A stretch of 6,815 bases of DNA, from positions 1 to 6,815 of the forward strand of contig JANXTD010000932.1 of the NCBI GenBank assembly GCA_025352585.1. The letters are read 5' to 3'. Positions 1 through 5,916 of this stretch are shown here, in pieces. How positions within the stretch are numbered: position 1 is the first letter of the stretch; the number at the start of each line of letters is the position of its first letter. The position numbers were made by a program, and so were the translations under genes. The notes under the pieces are model-generated. The model worked only from the letters and a program-made list of their open reading frames with translations. It was not told the origin of the DNA and did not search any database. Source of the DNA: Fimbriiglobus sp. Its GTDB lineage: Bacteria > Planctomycetota > Planctomycetia > Gemmatales > Gemmataceae.

Positions 1-61
1 CAACCCGGCTGTCGATGACCGTACTGTCAACTCCCGCCAACCTCGTCAACGGCCTTTGCCC

Positions 62-85
62 CCCTCGCTCGCGCGTCGGGCTAAC
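62..85. repeat. REP-like imperfect palindrome downstream of gatB
   Basis: On the minus strand this word begins 8 nt after the gatB stop and reads GTTAGCCCGACGCGCGAGCG followed by AGGG. It can fold as CCC-(T)-CGC / GCG-(TC)-GGG around a 4-nt loop at 69-72. I recall near-identical words as dispersed intergenic repeats in planctomycete genomes, but only one copy lies in this window, so the repeat status rests on memory. It could also act as a weak 3' end for gatB. There is no U-tract. I see no coding signal elsewhere in 1-92. Confidence 0.35.
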
Positions 86-92
86 AAGACGC

Positions 93-1574
93 CTACGCCT
101 TCGCCAACTCCTCGTCGAGCAGCCGCCGCACGACGTCGTTCGGCGCGCCCTTGTTCGCCTTCATGACGCCGCCGAGGATCGCCATCTTGGCCGCGTCCTT
201 GCCGCCCTTGAAGTCGGCGACCGCGCGGGGGTTGGCCGCCATCGCCGCCTGCACCGCGGTGCGCAACGCAGACTCGTCGAACACCTGGATGCCGACGAGC
301 GCCTTGGCCGCGTCGAGCGTCACGCCCTTGTCGAGCATCGCCTTGAAGACCTCGCCGCGGTCCTGCTTCGGCAGCGCCGCCGTGCCGCCGACGAAGGCCG
401 CGAAGGCCGCCGGGGTCAGCGGGAACTCCGCGAGTTCCTCGCGGCGGTCGGTCAGCGCCGGGTAAACCAAATCACTCAGGCGATTCGCCGCCGCCTTTCC
501 GTCCTTGAGGATTCCGGCGACTTCCTCGAAGTACGCCACCATCGGCCGGCCCTTCGCCGTCAGCACCTCGGCGTCGTAAGCGGTCAAGCCGTACTGCGTG
601 GCGAGCCGCGTCCGCTGTTGCGACGGCAGCTCGCCCATCGCCGCCCGCACCCGCTCCACCTCGTCCTTCGACACGATCACGGGGACCAAGTCCGGCTCGG
701 GGAAGTAGCGGTAATCGGCCGCCGCCTCTTTGTGGCGCTGCACGACGGTCACGCCCTTGGGGTCGTCCCACCCGGCGGTGGTTTTGAGGCGATGTTCGAT
801 GCGGAAGTTTTCGGGGTCGCGGGCGTACTCCTCGGCGTGCCGCTTCGCCTCGTACGAGATCGCCCGGCCGACGCTACGGAAGCTGTTCAAGTTCTTGATC
901 TCGACCAGCGGCGTCGCGTGAACACTCCCGTCACTTTGCGGGACGTGGATGTTGACGTTGGCGTCGCAACGCAACGAACCCTCCTGCATCTCGCAGTCGC
1001 TCACACCCAGTTCGCGCAGCATCAGCCGCACCTCTTCGAGGTAGGCAATCGCCTCCTCCGGCGTCTCGATGTCGGGGTGCGAGACGATCTCCAAGAGGGG
1101 CGTGCCGGTGCGGTTCAGATCGACCTTGGAGTCGCCGCCGCGGCCGCTGTCGTCGTGCATCGACTTCCCGGCGTCCTCCTCGAGGTGGGCGCGGATGATG
1201 CGCACCGTCTTGGGCGTGAAGCCCTTCTTGGGGTCAGGATGCACGTTCACTTCCAGAAAGCCGTCGTGGCTGAACGGCAGGTCGTACTGGCTGGTCTGGA
1301 AGTTCTTCGGCAAGTCGGGGTAGTAGTAATTTTTGCGGTCCCACTTCGTGAACCCCGCGATCTGGCAGTTGAGTGCTAAGGCCGCGCGTAGCGACAGCTC
1401 GAACGCCTTGCGGTTCATCACCGGCAGGGTGCCGGGCATGCCGAGGCAGACGGGGCAGGTCGCCGAGTTGGGCGGCAGGCCGAACTGGTTGAGGCAGCCG
1501 CAGAAGAGTTTGGTCTTCGTGAGCAACTGCACGTGGACTTCGAGTCCGACGACGATCTTGTACGGCTCGCCCAT
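93..1574 (-). CDS. gatB: Aspartyl/glutamyl-tRNA(Asn/Gln) amidotransferase subunit B
   Basis: The product is a 493-residue GatB, a usual length for the family. In the cytoplasmic GatCAB complex GatB binds misacylated Glu-tRNA(Gln) or Asp-tRNA(Asn) and activates it for transamidation with ammonia from GatA. The N-terminus has the family start KIVVGLEVHVQL (6-17) and the zinc-knuckle cysteines C25, C27, C40 and C43. YYPDLPKNFQ is at 84-93. The family signature VDLNRTGTPLLEI is at 151-163, EGSLRCDANVNI at 198-209 and DYRYFPEPDL at 287-296. The C-terminus is the helical GatB/YqeY-type domain ending GGVMKANKGAPN... (468-479). The ATG at 1574 is chosen because GLEVHV lies at its usual distance from the N-terminus; the GC-rich GGGCGGGCG just upstream is a weak ribosome site. 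No gatA or gatC is adjacent, so the complex is encoded at separate loci. The frame stays open upstream of the ATG, but that is a high-GC artefact antisense to other genes. Confidence 0.97.
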   Translation of the reverse strand: MGEPYKIVVGLEVHVQLLTKTKLFCGCLNQFGLPPNSATCPVCLGMPGTLPVMNRKAFELSLRAALALNCQIAGFTKWDRKNYYYPDLPKNFQTSQYDLPFSHDGFLEVNVHPDPKKGFTPKTVRIIRAHLEEDAGKSMHDDSGRGGDSKVDLNRTGTPLLEIVSHPDIETPEEAIAYLEEVRLMLRELGVSDCEMQEGSLRCDANVNIHVPQSDGSVHATPLVEIKNLNSFRSVGRAISYEAKRHAEEYARDPENFRIEHRLKTTAGWDDPKGVTVVQRHKEAAADYRYFPEPDLVPVIVSKDEVERVRAAMGELPSQQRTRLATQYGLTAYDAEVLTAKGRPMVAYFEEVAGILKDGKAAANRLSDLVYPALTDRREELAEFPLTPAAFAAFVGGTAALPKQDRGEVFKAMLDKGVTLDAAKALVGIQVFDESALRTAVQAAMAANPRAVADFKGGKDAAKMAILGGVMKANKGAPNDVVRRLLDEELAKA

Positions 1575-1617
1575 GACGCCCGCCCGGAGGACACGACTGG
1601 AGTGTGAAGGTAGCGAA

Positions 1618-1623
1618 ATTGTA
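1618..1623 (-). promoter_or_regulatory. Candidate -10 element for gatB
   Basis: The minus strand reads TACAAT here, five of six matches to TATAAT, 43 nt before the gatB ATG. This is the only AT-rich patch in the divergent gap besides the one serving the opposite gene. No convincing -35 hexamer is visible at 16-18 nt spacing, so the call rests on the -10 match and position. Confidence 0.4.
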
Positions 1624-1649
1624 TCGCGCCGGCGGCGGGAAACCCGTTC

Positions 1650-1655
1650 TATAGT
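1650..1655 (+). promoter_or_regulatory. Candidate -10 element for the membrane-protein gene
   Basis: TATAGT, five of six matches to TATAAT, lies 33 nt before the GTG at 1689. No clear -35 is seen. It faces away from the gatB -10 element, so the 114-nt gap would carry two back-to-back promoters with -10 boxes 26 nt apart. Confidence 0.4.
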
Positions 1656-1688
1656 CACCGCATCCCCCGACTGCACCGAGGTCGCACC

Positions 1689-2531
1689 GTGCCCCCGCTC
1701 GTCGAACTGACCGTGGCGACCCCGCCGCCGTTCCCCTGCCCGGCGACCCTCCGCGAGGCGGCGTGGCCGGTCTTCGAGTCGGTCATCGCCGAGGCCGGGG
1801 CGACGGTTTACCGGATGCCGACGAGCTGCGACTTCCTCCTGAAGCGCGACCTCGCCGCCTTCCCCAAGGAGCGGGAGTTGCTGTCGCTGGCGATGCACCG
1901 CGGCGTGCCCGAGGCGGCGGCCAAGACGGACGCCGACCTCGCCCGGCTCGCCGCCGACTTCGCCGCGGCCACCGACACGGCCCCCGACGAGGCGCTGTGG
2001 GCCGTCAACGCCTGGGCCGCGACCGTCGGCCCGTCGCCGTCCGCCGCGCCCAAACCCAAGGCGCGGCGGCGCTCGGACGCGATCTCCGTCAGTGGCCGCG
2101 CGGAGCGGCGCATCATGGCCGGCATCGCGGCGCTCGGGGGGCTGCTCGGCGGGGGCGTCGGCAACGGGGCGCTCCTGTACCTCCTCGGCTTCGCCGACGG
2201 CGGGCAGGTCAAGTACCGCGTCCAGAGCGGCGGCACGCAAGGGGCGTGGACCGACGGCAGCCTGTCGCCGGCGCTGGTGGCCCTGTTCGTGGGGCTGTCT
2301 GTGGGCCTCGGGGCGCTCTTCGGCGCGGCGGGTGCGGCGCTCGGCTGGTGGATGGGTCGCGGCAACGAGCGGCCGTGGGCCGGCTTCGGCGCGGCCTGGG
2401 GCGCGGGCATGGGCACCGGCAGCCTGTTCCTGTTCATCACCGGCCCCGGCCCGATCACCGCCGCGCTGATCGGCGTCACCACCTTCGGCGCGACCTACAC
2501 CGCGGCCGCCCGCGGCGGCCGCAGTGTGTAA
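1689..2531 (+). CDS. Unrecognised membrane protein with N-terminal helical domain and four predicted membrane segments
   Basis: This 280-residue protein matches no family I can name firmly. Residues 1-115 look soluble and helical. The stretch around 47-114 (AFPKERELLSLAMHRGVPEA, then ALWAVNAWAATVG) resembles a small helical module I recall in many planctomycete and cyanobacterial multidomain proteins, with consensus like 'REVNLLVAALEEGVP...WAVESWALALG'. A basic linker (PKPKARRR, 121-128) follows, consistent with a cytoplasmic N-terminus. Four hydrophobic Gly/Ala-rich segments come next, at about 142-168, 192-222, 230-251 and 254-275. Residues 169-191 form a polar loop. The GTG start is supported by GAGGT at 1678-1682, 6 nt upstream; no ATG competes with it. 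It is divergent from gatB and probably monocistronic, since a hairpin follows the stop. Function is unknown. Coding status is supported by the membrane pattern, the ribosome site and codon use like its neighbours. Confidence 0.8.
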   Translation: MPPLVELTVATPPPFPCPATLREAAWPVFESVIAEAGATVYRMPTSCDFLLKRDLAAFPKERELLSLAMHRGVPEAAAKTDADLARLAADFAAATDTAPDEALWAVNAWAATVGPSPSAAPKPKARRRSDAISVSGRAERRIMAGIAALGGLLGGGVGNGALLYLLGFADGGQVKYRVQSGGTQGAWTDGSLSPALVALFVGLSVGLGALFGAAGAALGWWMGRGNERPWAGFGAAWGAGMGTGSLFLFITGPGPITAALIGVTTFGATYTAAARGGRSV

Positions 2532-2542
2532 ACGGCGAGTCA

Positions 2543-2565
2543 TCTTCCGGCCCAGGGCCGGAAGA
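2543..2565 (+). terminator. Perfect 10-bp hairpin after the membrane-protein gene
   Basis: TCTTCCGGCC and GGCCGGAAGA pair perfectly around a 3-nt CAG loop, starting 11 nt after the TAA at 2529-2531. Position and stability suit a transcription terminator or an mRNA 3'-end stabiliser. A C-rich run rather than a U-tract follows, so it is not a textbook intrinsic terminator. It also separates this gene from the candidate promoter of the next one. Confidence 0.5.
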
Positions 2566-2587
2566 CCCGCCCCCCAACGGGCGAAAC

Positions 2588-2596
2588 TGCTACAAC
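2588..2596 (+). promoter_or_regulatory. Candidate extended -10 element for the RNase HII-like gene
   Basis: TGCTACAAC combines an extended TGn motif with TACAAC, four of six matches to TATAAT. It lies 40 nt before the ATG at 2637 and downstream of the hairpin. No -35 match is evident. A ribosome site GGGAG at 2623-2627 lies 9 nt before the ATG. Confidence 0.4.
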
Positions 2597-2636
2597 TCCC
2601 GTCACGCCGCGCCGGCGTCTCCGGGAGTCGCAACGC

Positions 2637-3566
2637 ATGCCGTGGGTGGTCGGGATCGACGAGGCGGGGTACGGGCCGATCCTCGGGCCGCTCGTGCAGG
2701 CTGCCGTCGCGGTCAAGCTGCCCGACGCCGACGCCGCCGGCTGGGAGACCCTGCGGCCGTGGATCGCCCGCCACGCCGACAAGGACAAGACGCGGCTGCT
2801 CATCGACGACTCGAAACTCGTTCACAGCGGCCCGCACGGCGTGAAGAAACTCGAAGCCGGCCTCGCCGCGCTGCTGGGCCTGCGCGACACCACTTTCGGC
2901 GGCTGGCTCGACACGCATGCGGTGCCGCACGTCGTCGAGGAGTTGCAGGGCGAAGCCTGGTTCGACCCCGCCGAAGCGTTGCCCCTGAACCCCGCGCCGC
3001 CGGACCTGCGGCCGGCGCTCGCGGAGGTCGGCGTCGAACTGTTCGTGCTGGCGGTCAAGCTCGTACCCGCCCCGAGTTTCAACCGCACCGTCGCCGTGTC
3101 GGGTACTAAAGGCACGCTGCTCAATATCGGGCTGACGGGGCTGCTGAGCGCGATCCGCCAGCGACTGCCGGGGTTCGACCCGGTCGAAGTGATTTGCGAC
3201 AAGCTCGGCGGCCGCAACGCCTACGGCCCCCTTCTCCAGGGCGCGTTCCACCAGGGCTGGGTCGTCGCCGAAGTCGAGTCGGCGATCGAAAGTCGCTACC
3301 GCGTCGAGAGCTTGGGCCGCGACGTGCGGGTGAGTTTCCGCCCCCGCGCCGACGGCGAGAGTGTCGCCGTGGCCCTGGCGTCGATGACGGCGAAGTACCT
3401 GCGCGAGGTGTCGATGCGGCAGTTCAACCGCCACTGGCAGACGCACCTGCCCGGCCTCAAACCGACGGCCGGCTACCCCGTCGATGGCCAACGCTTCTAC
3501 GCCGAAATCGCCCCGCTGCTCGCCGGGCTGAACCTGGCCGAGGACGCCGTGCGCCGGTCCCGCTAG
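2637..3566 (+). CDS. Divergent RNase HII/HIII-like ribonuclease H
   Basis: The 309-residue product has the core motifs of the RNase HII/HIII fold, which cleaves RNA in RNA-DNA hybrids. GIDEAGYGP (6-14) supplies the first two acidic residues, D8 and E9. DDSK (57-60) matches the conserved DSK. VICDKLGGRNAY carries a likely third acid, D188. ASMTAKYLREVSM (248-260) aligns with the family block ASILAKVTRDAEM, but has E257 where most members have Asp. GYP near 279 matches the C-terminal GYPT/GYGT block. At 309 residues it is about 100 longer than E. coli RNase HII. The extra length lies between motifs (about 65-160 and 195-245), not in an N-terminal TBP-like domain as in RNase HIII. A proline-rich stretch (near 110-125) lies inside one insertion. 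GGGAG at 2623-2627 supports the ATG. Fold assignment is fairly sure; activity and HII-versus-HIII status are inferred. Confidence 0.82.
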   Translation: MPWVVGIDEAGYGPILGPLVQAAVAVKLPDADAAGWETLRPWIARHADKDKTRLLIDDSKLVHSGPHGVKKLEAGLAALLGLRDTTFGGWLDTHAVPHVVEELQGEAWFDPAEALPLNPAPPDLRPALAEVGVELFVLAVKLVPAPSFNRTVAVSGTKGTLLNIGLTGLLSAIRQRLPGFDPVEVICDKLGGRNAYGPLLQGAFHQGWVVAEVESAIESRYRVESLGRDVRVSFRPRADGESVAVALASMTAKYLREVSMRQFNRHWQTHLPGLKPTAGYPVDGQRFYAEIAPLLAGLNLAEDAVRRSR

Positions 3567-3586
3567 TGGTGGAAACGCGGGGAAGA

Positions 3587-3723
3587 GTTTTGCCGCAGAG
3601 ACGCAAAGAGAACCAAGACTTGGGTTGCTCCGCCGCTTCATCGCGAACTCCGACCGGGTCGGGGTTTCCGAACACGCATTTGGGTTTGGTTTTCTCCGCG
3701 TCTCCGCGTCTCTGCGGCAAAAC
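3587..3723. repeat. 137-bp MITE/BIME-like element with terminal inverted repeats
   Basis: An 18-bp perfect inverted repeat, GTTTTGCCGCAGAGACGC at 3587-3604 and its complement at 3706-3723, brackets about 101 nt of non-coding sequence. The arms continue inward. The left arm goes on AAAGAGAACCAA; the complement of the right arm goes on GGAGACGCGGAGAAAACCAA, so it carries one extra octamer and a few changes. The arms are therefore about 30 bp of related sequence made of CGCAGAGA-type octamers. CTCTGCGGC/GCCGCAGAG words of this kind are, from memory, dispersed repeats in several phyla including planctomycetes. It begins 20 nt after the RNase HII-like stop and ends 61 nt before the Hsp70 ATG. It may form a cruciform or an mRNA 3'-end structure. 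No transposase gene or clear target-site duplication is visible. Confidence 0.7.
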
Positions 3724-3744
3724 GGTTTTCGGAACCCGCCCCCC

Positions 3745-3777
3745 GCATAAACTAACCCACACGCTTTGACCGGGGGT
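3745..3777 (+). promoter_or_regulatory. Weak promoter/leader region of the Hsp70 operon
   Basis: The only A/T-rich stretch before the gene is GCATAAACTAA at 3745-3755; TAAACT (3748-3753) matches TATAAT at four of six positions and lies 31 nt before the ATG. GGGGGT at 3772-3777 is the ribosome site. It is 7 nt from the ATG at 3785 but only 4 nt from the GTG at 3782, which favours the ATG. No CIRCE inverted repeat (TTAGCACTC...GAGTGCTAA) is seen, and CCCCGCATAA is only a loose match to a sigma-32 -10. Confidence 0.3.
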
Positions 3778-3784
3778 AGTTGTG

Positions 3785-5629
3785 ATGGCGGACGGCATTG
3801 TCGGGATCGACCTGGGCACCACGAACAGCGAGATCGCCGTCGTCGAGGACGGCAAGCCGCGCGTCCTCGACGTCGACGGCGACCCCATCTTGCCGTCGAT
3901 GGTCGGCCTCACCGAGGACGGGCGACTGCTCGTCGGCAAGCCGGCGCGCAACCAGTACGTCGTCGCGCCGGAGCGCACCGTCAAGTCGATCAAGCGGATG
4001 ATGGGCGAGGACACCACGGTCACGCTGGGGTCGCAGAAGTACCGGCCGCAAGAAATCTCGGCGATGATCCTGCGCAAGCTCAAGGACGCCGCCGAGAAGG
4101 AACTGGGCCGGCCGGTGACCAAGGCGGTCATCACGGTCCCGGCGTACTTCAACGACAGCCAGCGGCAGGCGACCCGCGAGGCCGGCGAGTTGGCCGGGCT
4201 GGAAGTCGTGCGCATCCTCAACGAGCCGACGGCCGCGGCGCTGACCTACGACCCGACGCCGGACAAGCAGGAACGCTTCCTCGTCTACGACCTCGGCGGC
4301 GGCACGTTCGACGTGAGCATCGTCCAGGCCGAGAGCGGGATTTTTGAAGTGTTGAGCAGCCACGGCGACACCAAGCTCGGCGGCGACGACTTCGACGAAC
4401 TCTTGCTCGACCACCTCGCCGACGACTTCCTCGAAACCTACGGCATCGACCTGCGGCTCGACCGCACCGCGCGGGCGCGGCTGCTGCGGGCCGCCGAGAA
4501 CGCCAAGAAGGCGCTCTCGGACCACGCCTTCGCCAAGGTCGAGGAGGAGTTCATCGCCGAGAAGGACGGCGTCCCGGTCCACCTCTCGACCGAGATCGAC
4601 CGCAAGGACTTCGAGACGCTCATCGCCCCGCTCATCGACAAGACGATGGACTGCGTGCAGAAGGCGCTCAACGACGCCCGGCTGACCGCGGCGCAGATCG
4701 AGAAGATCGTGCTCGTGGGCGGCAGCACCCGCACGCCGATGATCGGCCGGCTGCTCGAAGAGCGGCTGAAGCAGTCGCCGCACCGCGAGGTCCACCCCGA
4801 CCTGTGCGTCGCCCTCGGGGCCGCCGTGCAGGGGGCGATCGTCGCCAAGCAGAACGTCAGCGCCGTGCTCGTCGATATTACGCCGCACAGTTTGGGCATC
4901 AAGACGCTCGAGTACCCCGACTCGTACCTGACGCCGTTCAACGAGTACCGCTTCGCCCCGATCGTCCGGCGCAACACGCCACTCCCGGCGTCGCGGAGTG
5001 AGGCGTTCTGCACCGTCTCGGACAATCAGGACAAGGTCGACATCGAAATCTTCCAGGGCGAGAGCGAGGACGTGCGCCGCAACCACCGCGTCGGCACCTT
5101 CCAGATCGACGGCCTGTCGCGCGTCCCGGCCGGGAACCAACTCGTCGTGCAACTCGACATGACCCTCGACGGCACGCTCAAGGTGTCGGCGCGCGAGAAG
5201 ACGACGGGGCTGGTGAAGCAGATCACCATCGACAACGCCATCGCCCGCTTCGCCCTCGAAGAGCGCGACGCCGCCCGCGAACGGCTCGACCGGCTGTGGC
5301 AAGACCCGTTCCTCGGCGACGCCGCCGACCCCAGCGACGACGAGGACGAGGGCCACGACGAGGACGACGAGCCGTCGGCGGAGGCCCCGCTGGAGACGCC
5401 GCGCTTCCGCGCCGCGGCGGCGGGGGAGGCCCGCAGCGAGCCGGGCCAGGCCCGCGCGGCGCTGGAGAAGGCCGAGCGACTGCGCCCCAAGGCGACGGCC
5501 GAGGATCAGGCCGAACTCGACCGGCTGACCGAGGTGATCCGCAGTGCGATGGCGGCCCTCGATTGGGCCGGCGTCGGCAAGGCGACGACGGAACTGACCG
5601 ACGTGATGTTCTACCTGGAGGACGCGTGA
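3785..5629 (+). CDS. Hsp70 (DnaK-family) chaperone paralogue with acidic linker in the lid
   Basis: This 614-residue protein is a clear Hsp70, an ATP-driven cytoplasmic chaperone. The ATPase domain (about 4-360) has phosphate-1 GIDLGTTNS (7-15), VPAYFNDSQRQAT (118-130), EPTAAAL, phosphate-2 DLGGGTFD (169-176) and the adenosine motif VGGSTRTP (311-318). The linker VLVDITPHSLG (361-371) leads into the beta substrate-binding domain, ending near 483. That domain carries a few extra residues (YPDSYLTPFNEYRF region) compared with E. coli DnaK. The lid is unusual: an acidic low-complexity run at 515-531 (DPSDDEDEGHDEDDEPS) interrupts the helices. The C-terminal bundle (about 553-614) still resembles DnaK helices C-E, but the disordered tail is absent. 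It differs enough from housekeeping DnaK that I give no symbol. No grpE or dnaJ is adjacent. It heads an operon, and its TGA overlaps the next GTG (GTGA). Confidence 0.93.
   Translation: MADGIVGIDLGTTNSEIAVVEDGKPRVLDVDGDPILPSMVGLTEDGRLLVGKPARNQYVVAPERTVKSIKRMMGEDTTVTLGSQKYRPQEISAMILRKLKDAAEKELGRPVTKAVITVPAYFNDSQRQATREAGELAGLEVVRILNEPTAAALTYDPTPDKQERFLVYDLGGGTFDVSIVQAESGIFEVLSSHGDTKLGGDDFDELLLDHLADDFLETYGIDLRLDRTARARLLRAAENAKKALSDHAFAKVEEEFIAEKDGVPVHLSTEIDRKDFETLIAPLIDKTMDCVQKALNDARLTAAQIEKIVLVGGSTRTPMIGRLLEERLKQSPHREVHPDLCVALGAAVQGAIVAKQNVSAVLVDITPHSLGIKTLEYPDSYLTPFNEYRFAPIVRRNTPLPASRSEAFCTVSDNQDKVDIEIFQGESEDVRRNHRVGTFQIDGLSRVPAGNQLVVQLDMTLDGTLKVSAREKTTGLVKQITIDNAIARFALEERDAARERLDRLWQDPFLGDAADPSDDEDEGHDEDDEPSAEAPLETPRFRAAAAGEARSEPGQARAALEKAERLRPKATAEDQAELDRLTEVIRSAMAALDWAGVGKATTELTDVMFYLEDA
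5617..5621 (+). promoter_or_regulatory. Shine-Dalgarno inside the Hsp70 gene for the overlapping zinc-ribbon gene
   Basis: GGAGG lies 4 nt before the GTG at 5626, within the last codons of the Hsp70 gene. It fixes the GTG as the start of the 96-residue protein and points to translational coupling through the GTGA overlap at 5626-5629. Confidence 0.6.
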
Positions 5630-5916
5630 CCTGCCCCGTCTGCCGCGCGAGTAACGACGCGAGCGCCACGACGTGCCGCCGCTGCAAGGCCGACCTCGCG
5701 CTCGTCGTCGCCGTCGAGGCGCGCCGGGTCGGGCTGCTCGCGGTGGCGAAGTCGGCCCTGGCAACCGGCGACTGCGACGCGGCGTTGCGGCACCTGGCGT
5801 CGGCCGAGGCGGTGCGCGGCGGGGCCGACGTCGAGCGCCTGAAGGCAGCCGCGTACCTGGCGAACCGCGACTTCCCCGCCGCCTGGCGCACGTATCAACG
5901 GGGGCAAGCGTCATGA
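5626..5916 (+). CDS. Small zinc-ribbon protein with TPR-like helical tail
   Basis: This 96-residue protein starts at the GTG that overlaps the Hsp70 stop. The N-terminus is a compact zinc ribbon with C3-P-V-C6 and C17-R-R-C20, spaced like rubredoxin-type knuckles. Residues 25-95 are Ala/Leu/Arg-rich and form about three or four amphipathic helices. LATGDCDAALRHLASAEAVR and LANRDFPAAWRTYQRG look like degenerate tetratricopeptide units. There is no signal peptide or membrane segment, so it is probably cytoplasmic. The zinc ribbon plus TPR-like build suggests a protein-binding adaptor, and its position suggests a partner of the Hsp70; both points are inference. Its stop (TGA, 5914-5916) overlaps the ATG of the next gene (ATGA). 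I know no named family for it. Confidence 0.8.
   Translation: MTCPVCRASNDASATTCRRCKADLALVVAVEARRVGLLAVAKSALATGDCDAALRHLASAEAVRGGADVERLKAAAYLANRDFPAAWRTYQRGQAS

Noticed and set aside
15..1379. 454-codon plus-strand frame opposite gatB
   Set aside because: It is the complement of a fully conserved gatB; the His/Arg/Leu-rich translation has no domain.
1763..3109. 448-codon plus-strand frame over the membrane-protein and RNase H-like genes
   Set aside because: The product is Arg/Gly/Ala-rich low complexity and shifted relative to two genes with real motifs and ribosome sites.
1575..3641. Long open minus-strand frame extending upstream of the gatB ATG, giving a possible 1182-residue fusion
   Set aside because: GatB begins with its normal N-terminus at 1574. 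The extension is Arg/Gly/Ala-rich, has no recognisable domain, and lies antisense to two supported plus-strand genes; it is a high-GC artefact.
3587..3723. CRISPR array or intrinsic terminator
   Set aside because: There are only two arms in inverted orientation, not direct repeats with spacers. No U-tract directly follows the right arm, and the loop is about 100 nt.
3724..3784. CIRCE/HrcA operator or sigma-32 promoter before the Hsp70 gene
   Set aside because: No TTAGCACTC/GAGTGCTAA inverted repeat is present, and CCCCGCATAA matches a sigma-32 -10 only loosely with no CTTGAA at the right spacing.
3782..3784. GTG at 3782 as the Hsp70 start
   Set aside because: It lies only 4 nt from the GGGGGT ribosome site, while the adjacent ATG at 3785 has 7-nt spacing and gives the expected N-terminus.
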